Assembly (NCBI RefSeq): GCF_046630315.1
Contig: NZ_LQBD01000016.1
Coordinates: 1-64,000, forward strand
Source: Brucella anthropi_A
GTDB lineage: Bacteria; Pseudomonadota; Alphaproteobacteria; Rhizobiales; Rhizobiaceae
Direction: 5' to 3'
DNA length: 64,000 nucleotides
Part shown: piece after piece, positions 16,668 to 24,701 of the stretch
Layout: each line of letters opens with the position of its first letter
How positions within the stretch are numbered: position 1 is the stretch's first letter
The notes under the pieces: model-generated
What the model was told of the DNA's origin: nothing
Seen by the model: the letters and a program-made list of their open reading frames with translations, nothing else
Database searches by the model: none
Made by a program: the position numbers and the translations under genes

Positions 16668-16692
16668 AACGTTTCGAACGAACGGTTGTTCC
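16668..16692 (-). promoter_or_regulatory. EcfG (general stress response sigma) promoter 2
   Basis: The minus strand reads GGAAC (16692-16688), a 16-base spacer, then CGTT (16671-16668), again an exact consensus match. The CGTT lies about 29 bases before the ATG of the 25-residue peptide, leaving room for a short leader carrying AAGAAGGAG. Two exact matches within 160 bases, in the same orientation, make chance unlikely. Confidence 0.72.
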
Positions 16693-16866
16693 AAAAATTA
16701 GGGCAATCGAGGCGCGCAGGCGTTCTTCAGCCTCGGTGCTGGGCGACTCAAATACGCGGAATTCCAAAAGCTTTAATGATCCGTCAATGAATCGGTGACA
16801 TCACTAAATTCTAAAAGGCGCAACCAGCGTTTTCGGTTGCGTTGTTGAGTAAAGAGCGTGTGGCGT

Positions 16867-18135
16867 ATGGATTCGAAACGAGGGCTGAAACATTCGGTCA
16901 ATGGCAAGGCAGTGGAATTGCGCGGCAAGCGTGGTTCCGTTGCCATGTTGTCATTCATGGCTATTGCTGTCGCTCTCGCGGGATGCGCATCGGCGCCGCA
17001 GCCGAAATCGAAGACAAAGCGCTCGAAAGAATATTTCGCTGAATCCAAATATGGCGTGAAGGCCAGTCCCCGCGTTGCCTTCTGGAAGGGGAAGCCGCTG
17101 CCGCGTGGTGGCGGGCGCGATCAGACCGGCCAGCCCTACAAGGTCAAGGGGCGCTGGTATTATCCCAAGGAAGACAAGAACTACGTCAAGATCGGTCACG
17201 CTTCCTGGTATGGCGAAGCCTTTCATGGCCGCCTGACGGCGAATGGCGAAATTTACGATATGACGCATCTGACTGCGGCGCACCCCACGATGCCATTGCC
17301 GAGTTATGCCCGTGTGACCAACCTTGCCAATGGCAGCTCGGTTATCGTGCGCGTGAACGATCGCGGTCCTTACGAATATGACCGTGTGATCGATCTTTCG
17401 CAGAAGGCTGCCGAGATGCTCGATTACCAGCATCATGGTACGGCGAATGTGAAAGTCGAATATGTCGGAAGGGCGCCGCTGGATGGCAATGATGACGCTT
17501 TCCTGATGGCTTCCTACCGACCGGGTAACGGCGATATGATCGGCCAGCCCGCAACCGGTGTCATGATGGCGATGAACGGGCCGACGCCGACTTCACCCAG
17601 ATCACGCATTCCGGTGCCTGCGATGGAGCCCGTCTCGGCACCCATACCTGAAAACTCGCCCTTTGCGGTCAATCCTGCTTACAGCGACCCGTCTGCCGGA
17701 GCCGCTCCCTTGCTGCCGGCCAATGTGCCTGTACCATCGCAGCGTCCCGGCTCGAGCTTTGGGGTCGCCAATGCCGCCGGTGTGGGCGGGCTTGCCGGTT
17801 ACGCGTCTGACCGGCTTGCTGCAACGGCTTATGCCGAGGAGCGCACCTATGGCAGCATCCTGACGAAGGATGCGATCTCAAGCGCCTGGAAACGCCGTGA
17901 GGCTGAGGAACACGGCGAATATGTCGAGCTTGGCACATTCAAGACATTGGATGAGGCGCGAAAAATTCAGGCGCTGTTGCCGCGTTCGACGCGATTTACG
18001 CTCACCAGAATCCCGACCGAAACGAGCGATTTTTACGAACTGACAGCCGTGGCGGAGAAGGGCGCAAATGATGCCCTGCTGCGTGCGGCCTGGAAGGCGG
18101 GCGCAGCAAATGCGTTTGTCGTTCGTCTCGATTAA
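16867..18135 (+). CDS. rlpA: RlpA-like septal ring lytic transglycosylase lipoprotein
   Basis: 422 residues. A lipoprotein signal peptide ends in the lipobox L-A-G-C (about 38-41). A DPBB/RlpA domain follows (about 110-200; A-S-W-Y-G-E-x-F-H-G-R-x-T-A-N-G-E, then V-R-V-N-D-R-G-P-Y), then a Pro/Ala-rich linker and a C-terminal SPOR-like domain (about 350-422). RlpA proteins cleave denuded glycan strands at division sites. The frame is open from a GTG at 16858, but the ATG at 16867 is preferred. It is followed by a D,D-carboxypeptidase, another peptidoglycan gene. Confidence 0.88.
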   Translation: MDSKRGLKHSVNGKAVELRGKRGSVAMLSFMAIAVALAGCASAPQPKSKTKRSKEYFAESKYGVKASPRVAFWKGKPLPRGGGRDQTGQPYKVKGRWYYPKEDKNYVKIGHASWYGEAFHGRLTANGEIYDMTHLTAAHPTMPLPSYARVTNLANGSSVIVRVNDRGPYEYDRVIDLSQKAAEMLDYQHHGTANVKVEYVGRAPLDGNDDAFLMASYRPGNGDMIGQPATGVMMAMNGPTPTSPRSRIPVPAMEPVSAPIPENSPFAVNPAYSDPSAGAAPLLPANVPVPSQRPGSSFGVANAAGVGGLAGYASDRLAATAYAEERTYGSILTKDAISSAWKRREAEEHGEYVELGTFKTLDEARKIQALLPRSTRFTLTRIPTETSDFYELTAVAEKGANDALLRAAWKAGAANAFVVRLD

Positions 18136-18227
18136 CCGCTCACGATGCGGTGATAAGCGCTGGCATATTGATTTTGGCCGGATTCGTTGCGTAATCTCCA
18201 TCGCATTGCTCACGTAGCGGGATTTGC

Positions 18228-19424
18228 ATGAGGCTGATTTCAAGAATACTGGTGCTTGCGCGCGTGGCCGCTTTGAGCGGCTCGCTGGCTGTTTTCGTGC
18301 CGGTTATAAGCCTGGCGGCACCTGCCGAGGCGGCAATTGTTTCAAAAGCGCCGCAGGTCTTGCTCGTCGATGAACGCAGCGGAACGGTGCTTCTCTCCAA
18401 GAATGCCGATGCTCCGATCCCTCCGGCATCTCTCGCCAAGCTGATGACGGCGGAAGTGGTTTTCGAAGCCCTTCAAAAAGGAGGCACGACACTCGAAACA
18501 CCTTATATCGTCAGCGAGAATGCCTGGAGAACCGGCGGCGCACCTTCCGGAACATCAACGATGTTTGCGCGCATCAAGTCAGCCCCCACGGTCGCGGACC
18601 TGTTGCAGGGAATGATTGTTCAGTCGGCAAATGACGGAGCCATTGTGCTGGCGGAAGGGTTGGCAGGCAGTGAAGAAGCTTTTGCAGAACGTATGAATGA
18701 CCGCGCGAAGGCGCTTGGTTTGACGGGCTCCAAATTCGTGAACGCGACAGGTCTGCCGGCGGAGGGCCAGGTTGTCTCTCTCCAGGATCTGGTCAGGCTG
18801 GTACGGCATATCCGGACCGCCCATCCCGAATATTACAAATATTATGCCCAACCGGCTTTCACCTGGAACAACATCATGCAGCGCAACCGCAATCCCCTGT
18901 TGCGGCTTGATGTCGGCGCGGACGGCATGGCAACGGGATTTACGGAAGCGTCCGGCTTTGCGCTGGTCGGGTCGGCAGAACAGAACGGTCGCAGGCTCTA
19001 TCTGGCGATGAGCGGTCTTGCCAGCATCAAGGAGCGTGAAGAGGAAGCAAAGCGTCTTCTGCAATGGGGAATGACGGCGTTTGACGACGTGCAGCTTTAT
19101 CCCGCAGACGAAATTGTGGGTGAGGCGCAGGTTTTCGGGGGCGCGCTCACGCATGTGCCGTTGAAGGTCAAGGATCGTGTCGAGCTATTGCTGCCGAAGG
19201 ATGGCCGCGACAAGCTGAAAGCCCGGATTATCTATAAGGGACCACTTGGTGCCCCTGTCGCCGACAACCAGCAGGTTGGCGTTCTTCAGTTAGAGCTTGA
19301 TGGCAGTATTCTCCGTGATGTCCCTGTTTTTACCGCGCAATCTGTCGAGGAGGGAAGTCTTTCAAAGCGCGCCCTGGGTGCGGCGATGGAACTTTCCACC
19401 GGCTGGCTGAGGAAATACCTTTAG
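18228..19424 (+). CDS. D-alanyl-D-alanine carboxypeptidase family protein (PBP5/6-like, DacF type)
   Basis: 398 residues. A signal peptide (about 1-34), a peptidase S11 transpeptidase-fold domain and a C-terminal PBP5-like beta domain. The nucleophile motif S-L-A-K and the second motif S-A-N are intact. Where S11 enzymes normally have K-T-G, this protein reads A-T-G (D-G-M-A-T-G-F-T-E-A-S-G), so the Lys of the third motif is missing. The protein is otherwise full length and may be a low-activity enzyme or follow a clade-specific variant. It starts the run leading to tmk, holB and metG. Confidence 0.85.
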   Translation: MRLISRILVLARVAALSGSLAVFVPVISLAAPAEAAIVSKAPQVLLVDERSGTVLLSKNADAPIPPASLAKLMTAEVVFEALQKGGTTLETPYIVSENAWRTGGAPSGTSTMFARIKSAPTVADLLQGMIVQSANDGAIVLAEGLAGSEEAFAERMNDRAKALGLTGSKFVNATGLPAEGQVVSLQDLVRLVRHIRTAHPEYYKYYAQPAFTWNNIMQRNRNPLLRLDVGADGMATGFTEASGFALVGSAEQNGRRLYLAMSGLASIKEREEEAKRLLQWGMTAFDDVQLYPADEIVGEAQVFGGALTHVPLKVKDRVELLLPKDGRDKLKARIIYKGPLGAPVADNQQVGVLQLELDGSILRDVPVFTAQSVEEGSLSKRALGAAMELSTGWLRKYL

Positions 19425-19525
19425 ATTGCGCGACGCGTAATGCAGGCTCGACCTGATGGCCAAAGGCCGATATTAACTTTCACAGAAGTCCGTTCGGGCA
19501 TCGATTCAAACATTTGGAAGTTGGT

Positions 19526-20170
19526 TTGTCGGGATTGTTCATCACATTCGAAGGCGGCGAAGGAGCCGGCAAATCAACGCAAATCGCGTTGCTGGCCAAG
19601 CACCTGCGGGCAAGCGGCTTCGATCCGGTCATCACGCGAGAACCAGGTGGTTCTCCCGGTGCGGAAGCAGTTCGCCATGTCATATTGAGCGGCAATGCAG
19701 AAAGTTATGGCCCGGCGATGGAAGCCCTGCTGTTCGCCGCTGCGCGGGCAGACCATGTAGATGAGCTTATCCGCCCGGCGCTGAACGAGGGGCGGGTCGT
19801 GCTTTGCGACCGTTTCATCGATTCAAGCCGTGCCTATCAGGGCGTTACCGGCAATCTCGACAGCACCTATATGGCGGCGGTGGAGCGCATTGCCATTGAC
19901 GGCGCCATGCCCGACATGACGATCATTCTCGACATTCCCGCGGAGAAAGGTTTGTCGCGTGCCGGAAAACGGCGCGGTGGCGAAACAGCCGATCGTTTCG
20001 AGAAGGAAGATATTGCGGTGCATGAGGCGCGACGGCAGGCTTTTCTGGCAATTGCCCAAACGGAGCCTGAGCGCTGCAAGGTCATCGATGCTGACCGGCC
20101 GCAAGACGCGATTGCAAGAGATATCGCAAAAGAGGTCGATCGTGTGCTGACGAAAAGGGGGCTGTTGTGA
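19526..20170 (+). CDS. tmk: Thymidylate kinase
   Basis: 214 residues. Phosphorylates dTMP to dTDP. The P-loop G-G-E-G-A-G-K-S is near residue 9, D-R-F/D-S-S-R-A-Y-Q-G is the substrate motif, and a LID region has R-G-G-E-T-A-D-R-F-E. The start is a TTG at 19526, preceded five bases earlier by GGAAG; a TTG at 19514 lies inside that ribosome binding site region. The stop overlaps holB by 4 bases (GTGA), indicating coupled translation. Confidence 0.94.
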   Translation: MSGLFITFEGGEGAGKSTQIALLAKHLRASGFDPVITREPGGSPGAEAVRHVILSGNAESYGPAMEALLFAAARADHVDELIRPALNEGRVVLCDRFIDSSRAYQGVTGNLDSTYMAAVERIAIDGAMPDMTIILDIPAEKGLSRAGKRRGGETADRFEKEDIAVHEARRQAFLAIAQTEPERCKVIDADRPQDAIARDIAKEVDRVLTKRGLL

Positions 20171-21243
20171 TCGAGGAACTCGACGTCCCTAAAGCCCACG
20201 ATTCCATTGAGGGCGTGCCAGAACCATCTGCGAGTGATTATATCGCCGGGCACCGGGAGATCAGCGATTTTCTGGCGCAAGCCTATCGCGAGGGGCGCAT
20301 GCATCACGCACTGCTTTTTGAAGGCGCGCAGGGGATCGGCAAGGCAACGCTCGCCTTTCATCTGGCAGGTCATATGCTGGCCCATGGCGACAATGGCGAA
20401 GCGCCGGAGCATATTGCTGCGCCGGATTTTGCGAGGCCGCTCTGGCGACAGATCGCGGGCAGCATGCATCCGGCTGTCCTGCATATCAACCGTCCATTCG
20501 ATCAGAAGACCGGAAAATTCAAAACGGGTATTCCCGTGGAGGAAATTCGCCGGATCACGCATTTTCTGACCCGAACGGCATCGGACCACGCCTGGCGTAT
20601 CGTTATTGTCGATCCTGCCGACGATATGAACCGCAATGCCGCCAATGCGCTCCTGAAAACTTTGGAAGAGCCCCCCGCGCGGGCGCTCTTTATTCTGATT
20701 TCTCATTCGGCGGGGCGGTTGCTCCCGACAATCCGGTCGCGCTGCCAGAGCATCGGCTTCAAGCCGCTTGACGATGGATCGCTGACGGACGCCGTGACCC
20801 ATGCAGGCCGCGGTATCGGAATTGATGCTGACGCGGTAACGCAAACGCTGCTTCAGCGATCGGAAGGCAGTGTGCGCAAGGCGCTTTTGCTGGTGGCGAA
20901 TGGCGGTATTGAAATCGCCGACACAGCCGATTCCCTTCTTGAAGGGCAGACTTTCGATTTGCCGAAAGCACAGGCGCTTGCCGGCATATTGAACGGGCGT
21001 GAGTCGGAGGTTCAGTATGAGCTGTTCCGTGACCATCTGCTGGGGCGGGTCGCGACTGAGGCGCGTCGTCGTGCCGAGGCTGGGCAACTCCATGATGCAG
21101 ACCGCTGGTCGCGATTCTGGAGCGATCTGTCGCGTGAAATTGTAGATGCCGAAACCTATAATCTCGACCGGCGGCAAGCTGTGGTCATCCTTCTGGAAAA
21201 AACGCATCGCGCTTTTCGTGCCGGTCGGCCTCCGCTTGCGTGA
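20167..21243 (+). CDS. holB: DNA polymerase III delta' subunit
   Basis: 358 residues of the AAA+ clamp-loader family. The modified Walker A reads F-E-G-A-Q-G-I-G-K-A-T, followed by D-P-A-D-D-M-N-R-N-A-A-N-A-L-L-K-T-L-E-E-P, the classical delta'/gamma motif, and a sensor region S-H-S-A-G-R-L-L-P-T-I-R-S-R-C. Delta' is part of the clamp loader that places the beta clamp on DNA. The start is GTG, overlapping tmk, the usual tmk-holB order. A 102-base gap leads to metG. Confidence 0.93.
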   Translation: MIEELDVPKAHDSIEGVPEPSASDYIAGHREISDFLAQAYREGRMHHALLFEGAQGIGKATLAFHLAGHMLAHGDNGEAPEHIAAPDFARPLWRQIAGSMHPAVLHINRPFDQKTGKFKTGIPVEEIRRITHFLTRTASDHAWRIVIVDPADDMNRNAANALLKTLEEPPARALFILISHSAGRLLPTIRSRCQSIGFKPLDDGSLTDAVTHAGRGIGIDADAVTQTLLQRSEGSVRKALLLVANGGIEIADTADSLLEGQTFDLPKAQALAGILNGRESEVQYELFRDHLLGRVATEARRRAEAGQLHDADRWSRFWSDLSREIVDAETYNLDRRQAVVILLEKTHRAFRAGRPPLA

Positions 21244-21345
21244 CATGGCCGCTGACATGCGTTATGTCACCGCTGATAATTTTTCTCCTCGTGTGTCTGC
21301 TAGTCATTCAGGCGCGCTTTCAAACTTCGAAAGACCGGGTCCATA

Positions 21346-22893
21346 ATGAGCCGCGAAAAATATTACATCACAACCGCGATTGCTTATCCGAACGGAAAGC
21401 CGCACATCGGCCATGCGTATGAACTGATCGCGACCGATGCGATGGCGCGTTTTCAGCGCCTGAACGGCAAGGATGTTTTCTTTCTGACCGGTACGGACGA
21501 ACACGGCATCAAGATGCTGCAAAGCGCGCGCAAGGAAGGCATCACGCCGCGCGAGCTTGCAGACCGCAATGCGGCTGCGTTCCGCCAGATGGCGGATGTG
21601 CTGAACAGCTCGAATGACGATTATATTCGCACCTCGGAAGAGCGCCATTACAAGGCGAGCCAGGCGATCTGGAAAGCGATGGCTGACAATGGCGATATCT
21701 ACAAGGGTGGATATGCCGGCTGGTACTCTGTGCGTGACGAAGCCTATTACGGTGAAGAGGAAACGGAAGTCCGCGAGGATGGCGTTCGCTACGGCCCGCA
21801 GGGTACGCCCGTCGAATGGGTGGAGGAGGAAAGCTATTTCTTCCGTCTCTCAGCCTATCAGGACAGGCTGCTTGATCTTTATGAGAAGAACCCAGGCTTC
21901 ATCATGCCTGCGGAGCGCCGCAACGAGATCGTGAGCTTCGTCAAGTCGGGCCTGAAGGACCTGTCGATTTCGCGCACGACCTTCGACTGGGGCATTCCTG
22001 TACCGGGCGACGAGAAGCATGTCATGTATGTCTGGGTGGACGCCCTGACCAACTATATTACCGCTCTCGGCTATCCCGATATTTCGGATGAAAAGTGGAG
22101 TTATTGGCCAGCCGATGCGCATATTATCGGCAAGGATATTTCACGCTTTCATGCTGTCTATTGGCCTGCATTCCTGATGTCGGCTGGTATTCCGCTGCCG
22201 AAGCGGGTTTTTGCACACGGCTTCCTGTTCAACCGCGGCGAGAAAATGTCGAAGTCCCTCGGCAATGTGATCGACCCGTTCGGTCTCGTTGAGCGTTATG
22301 GGCTCGATCAGTTGCGCTATTTCCTGATGCGTGAAGTGCCATTCGGACAGGACGGCAGCTATAGCCACGACGCTATCGTCAACCGCACCAACGCTGACCT
22401 GGCGAACGATCTCGGCAATCTTGCCCAGCGCTCGCTGTCGATGATCGCCAAGAACTGCGAAGGCAAGGTCCCGGTTCCTGGCGAGTTCTCGGACGCGGAT
22501 AAGGCCATTCTCGATCAGGCCGATGCGGCGCTCGATACTGCACGCAAGGCAATGGACGATCAGGCGCTGCATCTTGCGCTCGGAGCGATCTTTGCCGTTG
22601 TTGCCGAGGCCAACCGTTATTTCGCGGGGCAGGAGCCTTGGGCGCTGCGCAAGACCGATCCCGCGCGCATGGGCACTGTTCTTTATGTGACGGCCGAGGT
22701 GATCCGGCGCGTTGGCATCATGGTGCAGCCGTTCATTCCGCAATCGGCGGAAAAACTTCTCGACATACTGGCTATCCCTGCCGACAAACGCCAGTTCTCT
22801 GACGTTGCGGCAAGCCAGCTTGTCGGCGGCACCGATCTGCCGGCCCCGCAGCCGGTGTTCCCGCGTTATGTGGAAACAGAAGAGCAGAACTGA
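21346..22893 (+). CDS. metG: Methionyl-tRNA synthetase
   Basis: 515 residues. Class I synthetase with the HIGH motif P-H-I-G-H-A-Y and the KMSKS motif G-E-K-M-S-K-S-L-G-N. An N-terminal catalytic domain and anticodon-binding domain are present, and the optional C-terminal tRNA-binding extension of E. coli-type MetG is absent, as usual for alphaproteobacteria. The zinc knuckle of the long form is also lacking. It lies between holB and the TatD gene, with only 5 bases before the latter. Confidence 0.96.
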   Translation: MSREKYYITTAIAYPNGKPHIGHAYELIATDAMARFQRLNGKDVFFLTGTDEHGIKMLQSARKEGITPRELADRNAAAFRQMADVLNSSNDDYIRTSEERHYKASQAIWKAMADNGDIYKGGYAGWYSVRDEAYYGEEETEVREDGVRYGPQGTPVEWVEEESYFFRLSAYQDRLLDLYEKNPGFIMPAERRNEIVSFVKSGLKDLSISRTTFDWGIPVPGDEKHVMYVWVDALTNYITALGYPDISDEKWSYWPADAHIIGKDISRFHAVYWPAFLMSAGIPLPKRVFAHGFLFNRGEKMSKSLGNVIDPFGLVERYGLDQLRYFLMREVPFGQDGSYSHDAIVNRTNADLANDLGNLAQRSLSMIAKNCEGKVPVPGEFSDADKAILDQADAALDTARKAMDDQALHLALGAIFAVVAEANRYFAGQEPWALRKTDPARMGTVLYVTAEVIRRVGIMVQPFIPQSAEKLLDILAIPADKRQFSDVAASQLVGGTDLPAPQPVFPRYVETEEQN

Positions 22894-22898
22894 GTTCG

Positions 22899-23705
22899 AT
22901 GATGCTTGTCGATAGTCATTGTCACCTCGACTTTGCCGATTTCGAGCCGGAGCGCGATGATGTCGTTCAGCGCGCTCTGGATGCCGGGGTGAGGCGCATG
23001 GTGACGATTTCCACGCGTGTCAGGAAGTTCGACACGATCCGTGCGCTCGCTGAAACATATGATTCCGTTTATTGTTCGGTCGGAACCCATCCGAACAATG
23101 CACATGAAGAACTGGACGTGACCGCCGATGATCTCGTGGGTCTGGCCGAACACCCGAAAGTGGTGGCTATCGGTGAGGCGGGGCTCGACTATCACTATGA
23201 TTATGCGCCGCCGGAAGCCCAAAGGCAGGGCTTCCTCGTCCACATCGAGGCCGCACGCCGTACCCAATTGCCGCTGGTCATTCATGCCCGCAGCGCGGAT
23301 GAAGACATGGCCGAGATTCTGGAGCGTGAGACGGAAAAGGGTGCTTTTCCGTTTATCCTGCATTGCTTCTCTTCCGGTCGTGCTCTGGCCGAAAAGGGTA
23401 TCGCGCTTGGCGGTTATGTCTCTTTCTCAGGCATTCTGACTTTCAAAAACTCAGCCGAAATCCGCGAAGTTGCTTCCATCGTTCCGCGCGACCGTTTGCT
23501 CGTCGAGACGGATGCTCCTTATCTGGCGCCGGTTCCTTATCGCGGCAAGCGCAACGAGCCTTCGTTCGTTCAGCACACCGCTGCCGTGCTTGCCGAAACG
23601 ATTGGCGTGAGCAGGGAAGAAATAGCGCAACTCACCAGCGAGAATGTCTTCCGACTTTTCTCCAAGATGCCCATGCCAGAAGATTTGGCCGCAAAAGGAA
23701 GTTGA
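22899..23705 (+). CDS. TatD family metal-dependent hydrolase
   Basis: 268 residues, TIM-barrel amidohydrolase fold. The metal-binding H-C-H-L-D near the N-terminus, G-E-A-G-L-D-Y, H-A-R and the C-terminal E-T-D-A-P-Y-L motif are all present. TatD proteins act as 3'-5' exonucleases on single-stranded DNA/RNA in DNA repair or RNA quality control. Two consecutive ATGs mark the start. It sits in the common metG-tatD-MBL order and is followed 2 bases later by the MBL gene. Confidence 0.92.
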   Translation: MMLVDSHCHLDFADFEPERDDVVQRALDAGVRRMVTISTRVRKFDTIRALAETYDSVYCSVGTHPNNAHEELDVTADDLVGLAEHPKVVAIGEAGLDYHYDYAPPEAQRQGFLVHIEAARRTQLPLVIHARSADEDMAEILERETEKGAFPFILHCFSSGRALAEKGIALGGYVSFSGILTFKNSAEIREVASIVPRDRLLVETDAPYLAPVPYRGKRNEPSFVQHTAAVLAETIGVSREEIAQLTSENVFRLFSKMPMPEDLAAKGS

Positions 23706-23707
23706 TC

Positions 23708-24526
23708 GTGTCAGTGCCGCGTAACTGCCTGCGTTTTACGCTTCTGGGCTGCGGGTCGTCTCCCGGCGTGCCGCGCATCAATGGTGACTGGGGCAGATGC
23801 GATCCGCAAAACCCAAAAAACCGGCGTCGCCGTGCATCGCTTCTGGTGGAGCGGTTTGACGATGCGGGTAACTGCACAACGGTTGTAATCGATACCGGGC
23901 CGGATTTCCGCGCCCAGATGATCGACGCAGGAGCGCAGAGCCTCGACGCGGCCGTCTATACCCACCCGCATGCAGACCATATTCACGGTATCGACGATCT
24001 TCGCACCTATGTCGTTGAAAACCGTCGGCTCATGGATGTCTATGCCAACCGGCTGACGCGTAACCGGCTTTTCGACGCATTCGGCTATTGTTTTGAAACA
24101 CCTGCCGGATCGAGCTATCCGCCGATCCTCAGCATGCATGACATCGCGCCCGAGACGCCGTTTTCCATATCGGGAGCGGGAGGGACAATCCGTTTCGAGC
24201 CCTTCAGCCAAGTGCATGGCGACATTGAATCGCTGGGCTTTCGTATTGGTTCTGTCGTTTATTGCACCGATGTGAGCGCTTTTCCCGAACAAAGTCTCAA
24301 ATATCTGGGCGAAGCTGACGTTCTGATTATCGATGCGCTGCAATATCGTCCGCATCCCAGCCATTTCTCGCTCGGCGAGGCGCTTGAATGTATAGAGAAG
24401 CTGGCACCCAAACGCGCTATTCTCACCCATATGCATGTTCCGCTCGATTACGAGACTGTCATGCGTGAGACGCCGCATAATGTCGAGCCGGGATATGACG
24501 GGCTCCGCTTCGAGATGCCGCTTTAA
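23708..24526 (+). CDS. MBL-fold metallo-hydrolase (PhnP-like)
   Basis: 272 residues of the metallo-beta-lactamase fold. The zinc motif T-H-P-H-A-D-H-I-H-G-I-D, a later H-x-D region (Y-C-T-D-V-S) and C-terminal histidines (P-S-H-F-S, T-H-M-H) are present. The start G-C-G-S-S-x-G-V-P-R and the overall form resemble PhnP, the phosphoribosyl cyclic phosphate phosphodiesterase, but no phn genes are nearby, so the substrate is open. GTG start at 23708 with AAGGAAG five bases upstream; the frame is open further upstream inside TatD but that part is a shadow. Confidence 0.87.
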   Translation: MSVPRNCLRFTLLGCGSSPGVPRINGDWGRCDPQNPKNRRRRASLLVERFDDAGNCTTVVIDTGPDFRAQMIDAGAQSLDAAVYTHPHADHIHGIDDLRTYVVENRRLMDVYANRLTRNRLFDAFGYCFETPAGSSYPPILSMHDIAPETPFSISGAGGTIRFEPFSQVHGDIESLGFRIGSVVYCTDVSAFPEQSLKYLGEADVLIIDALQYRPHPSHFSLGEALECIEKLAPKRAILTHMHVPLDYETVMRETPHNVEPGYDGLRFEMPL

Positions 24527-24540
24527 GTTTCGAGTGTACA

Positions 24541-24578
24541 ATGAAAAGCCCGCGATGAGATCATCGCGGGCTTTTCAT
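24541..24578. terminator. Strong intrinsic terminator after the MBL gene
   Basis: A perfect inverted repeat with 18-base arms (24541-24558 and 24561-24578) and core AGCCCGCGATGA/TCATCGCGGGCT. The arms end in AAAA/TTTT, so it can act in both directions. It follows the tmk-to-MBL cluster. Confidence 0.85.
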
Positions 24579-24595
24579 TTTGACGTTCTGTAATT

Positions 24596-24701
24596 TAGAG
24601 CGGTTCCTGTTTTAGCAGAATCGCCGGAACCGCTCTAACTATTTGTTTTGTCGCATTTGCCTCACGCAAAACCGTTTCACACTTTTGCTGGAAATGCTCT
24701 A
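24596..24701 (+). repeat. Bru-RS-like palindromic repeat, copy A
   Basis: A 106-base element bounded by TAGAGC (24596-24601) and GCTCTA (24696-24701), containing AGAGCGGTTCC...GGAACCGCTCT and a second arm with AACCGTTTCACACTTTTGCTGGAAATGCTCT. It is closely similar to the reverse complement of 56758-56862. Size and palindromic form agree with the Brucella Bru-RS repeats (~103-105 bases). Its last three bases are the ndvA stop codon. Confidence 0.8.
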
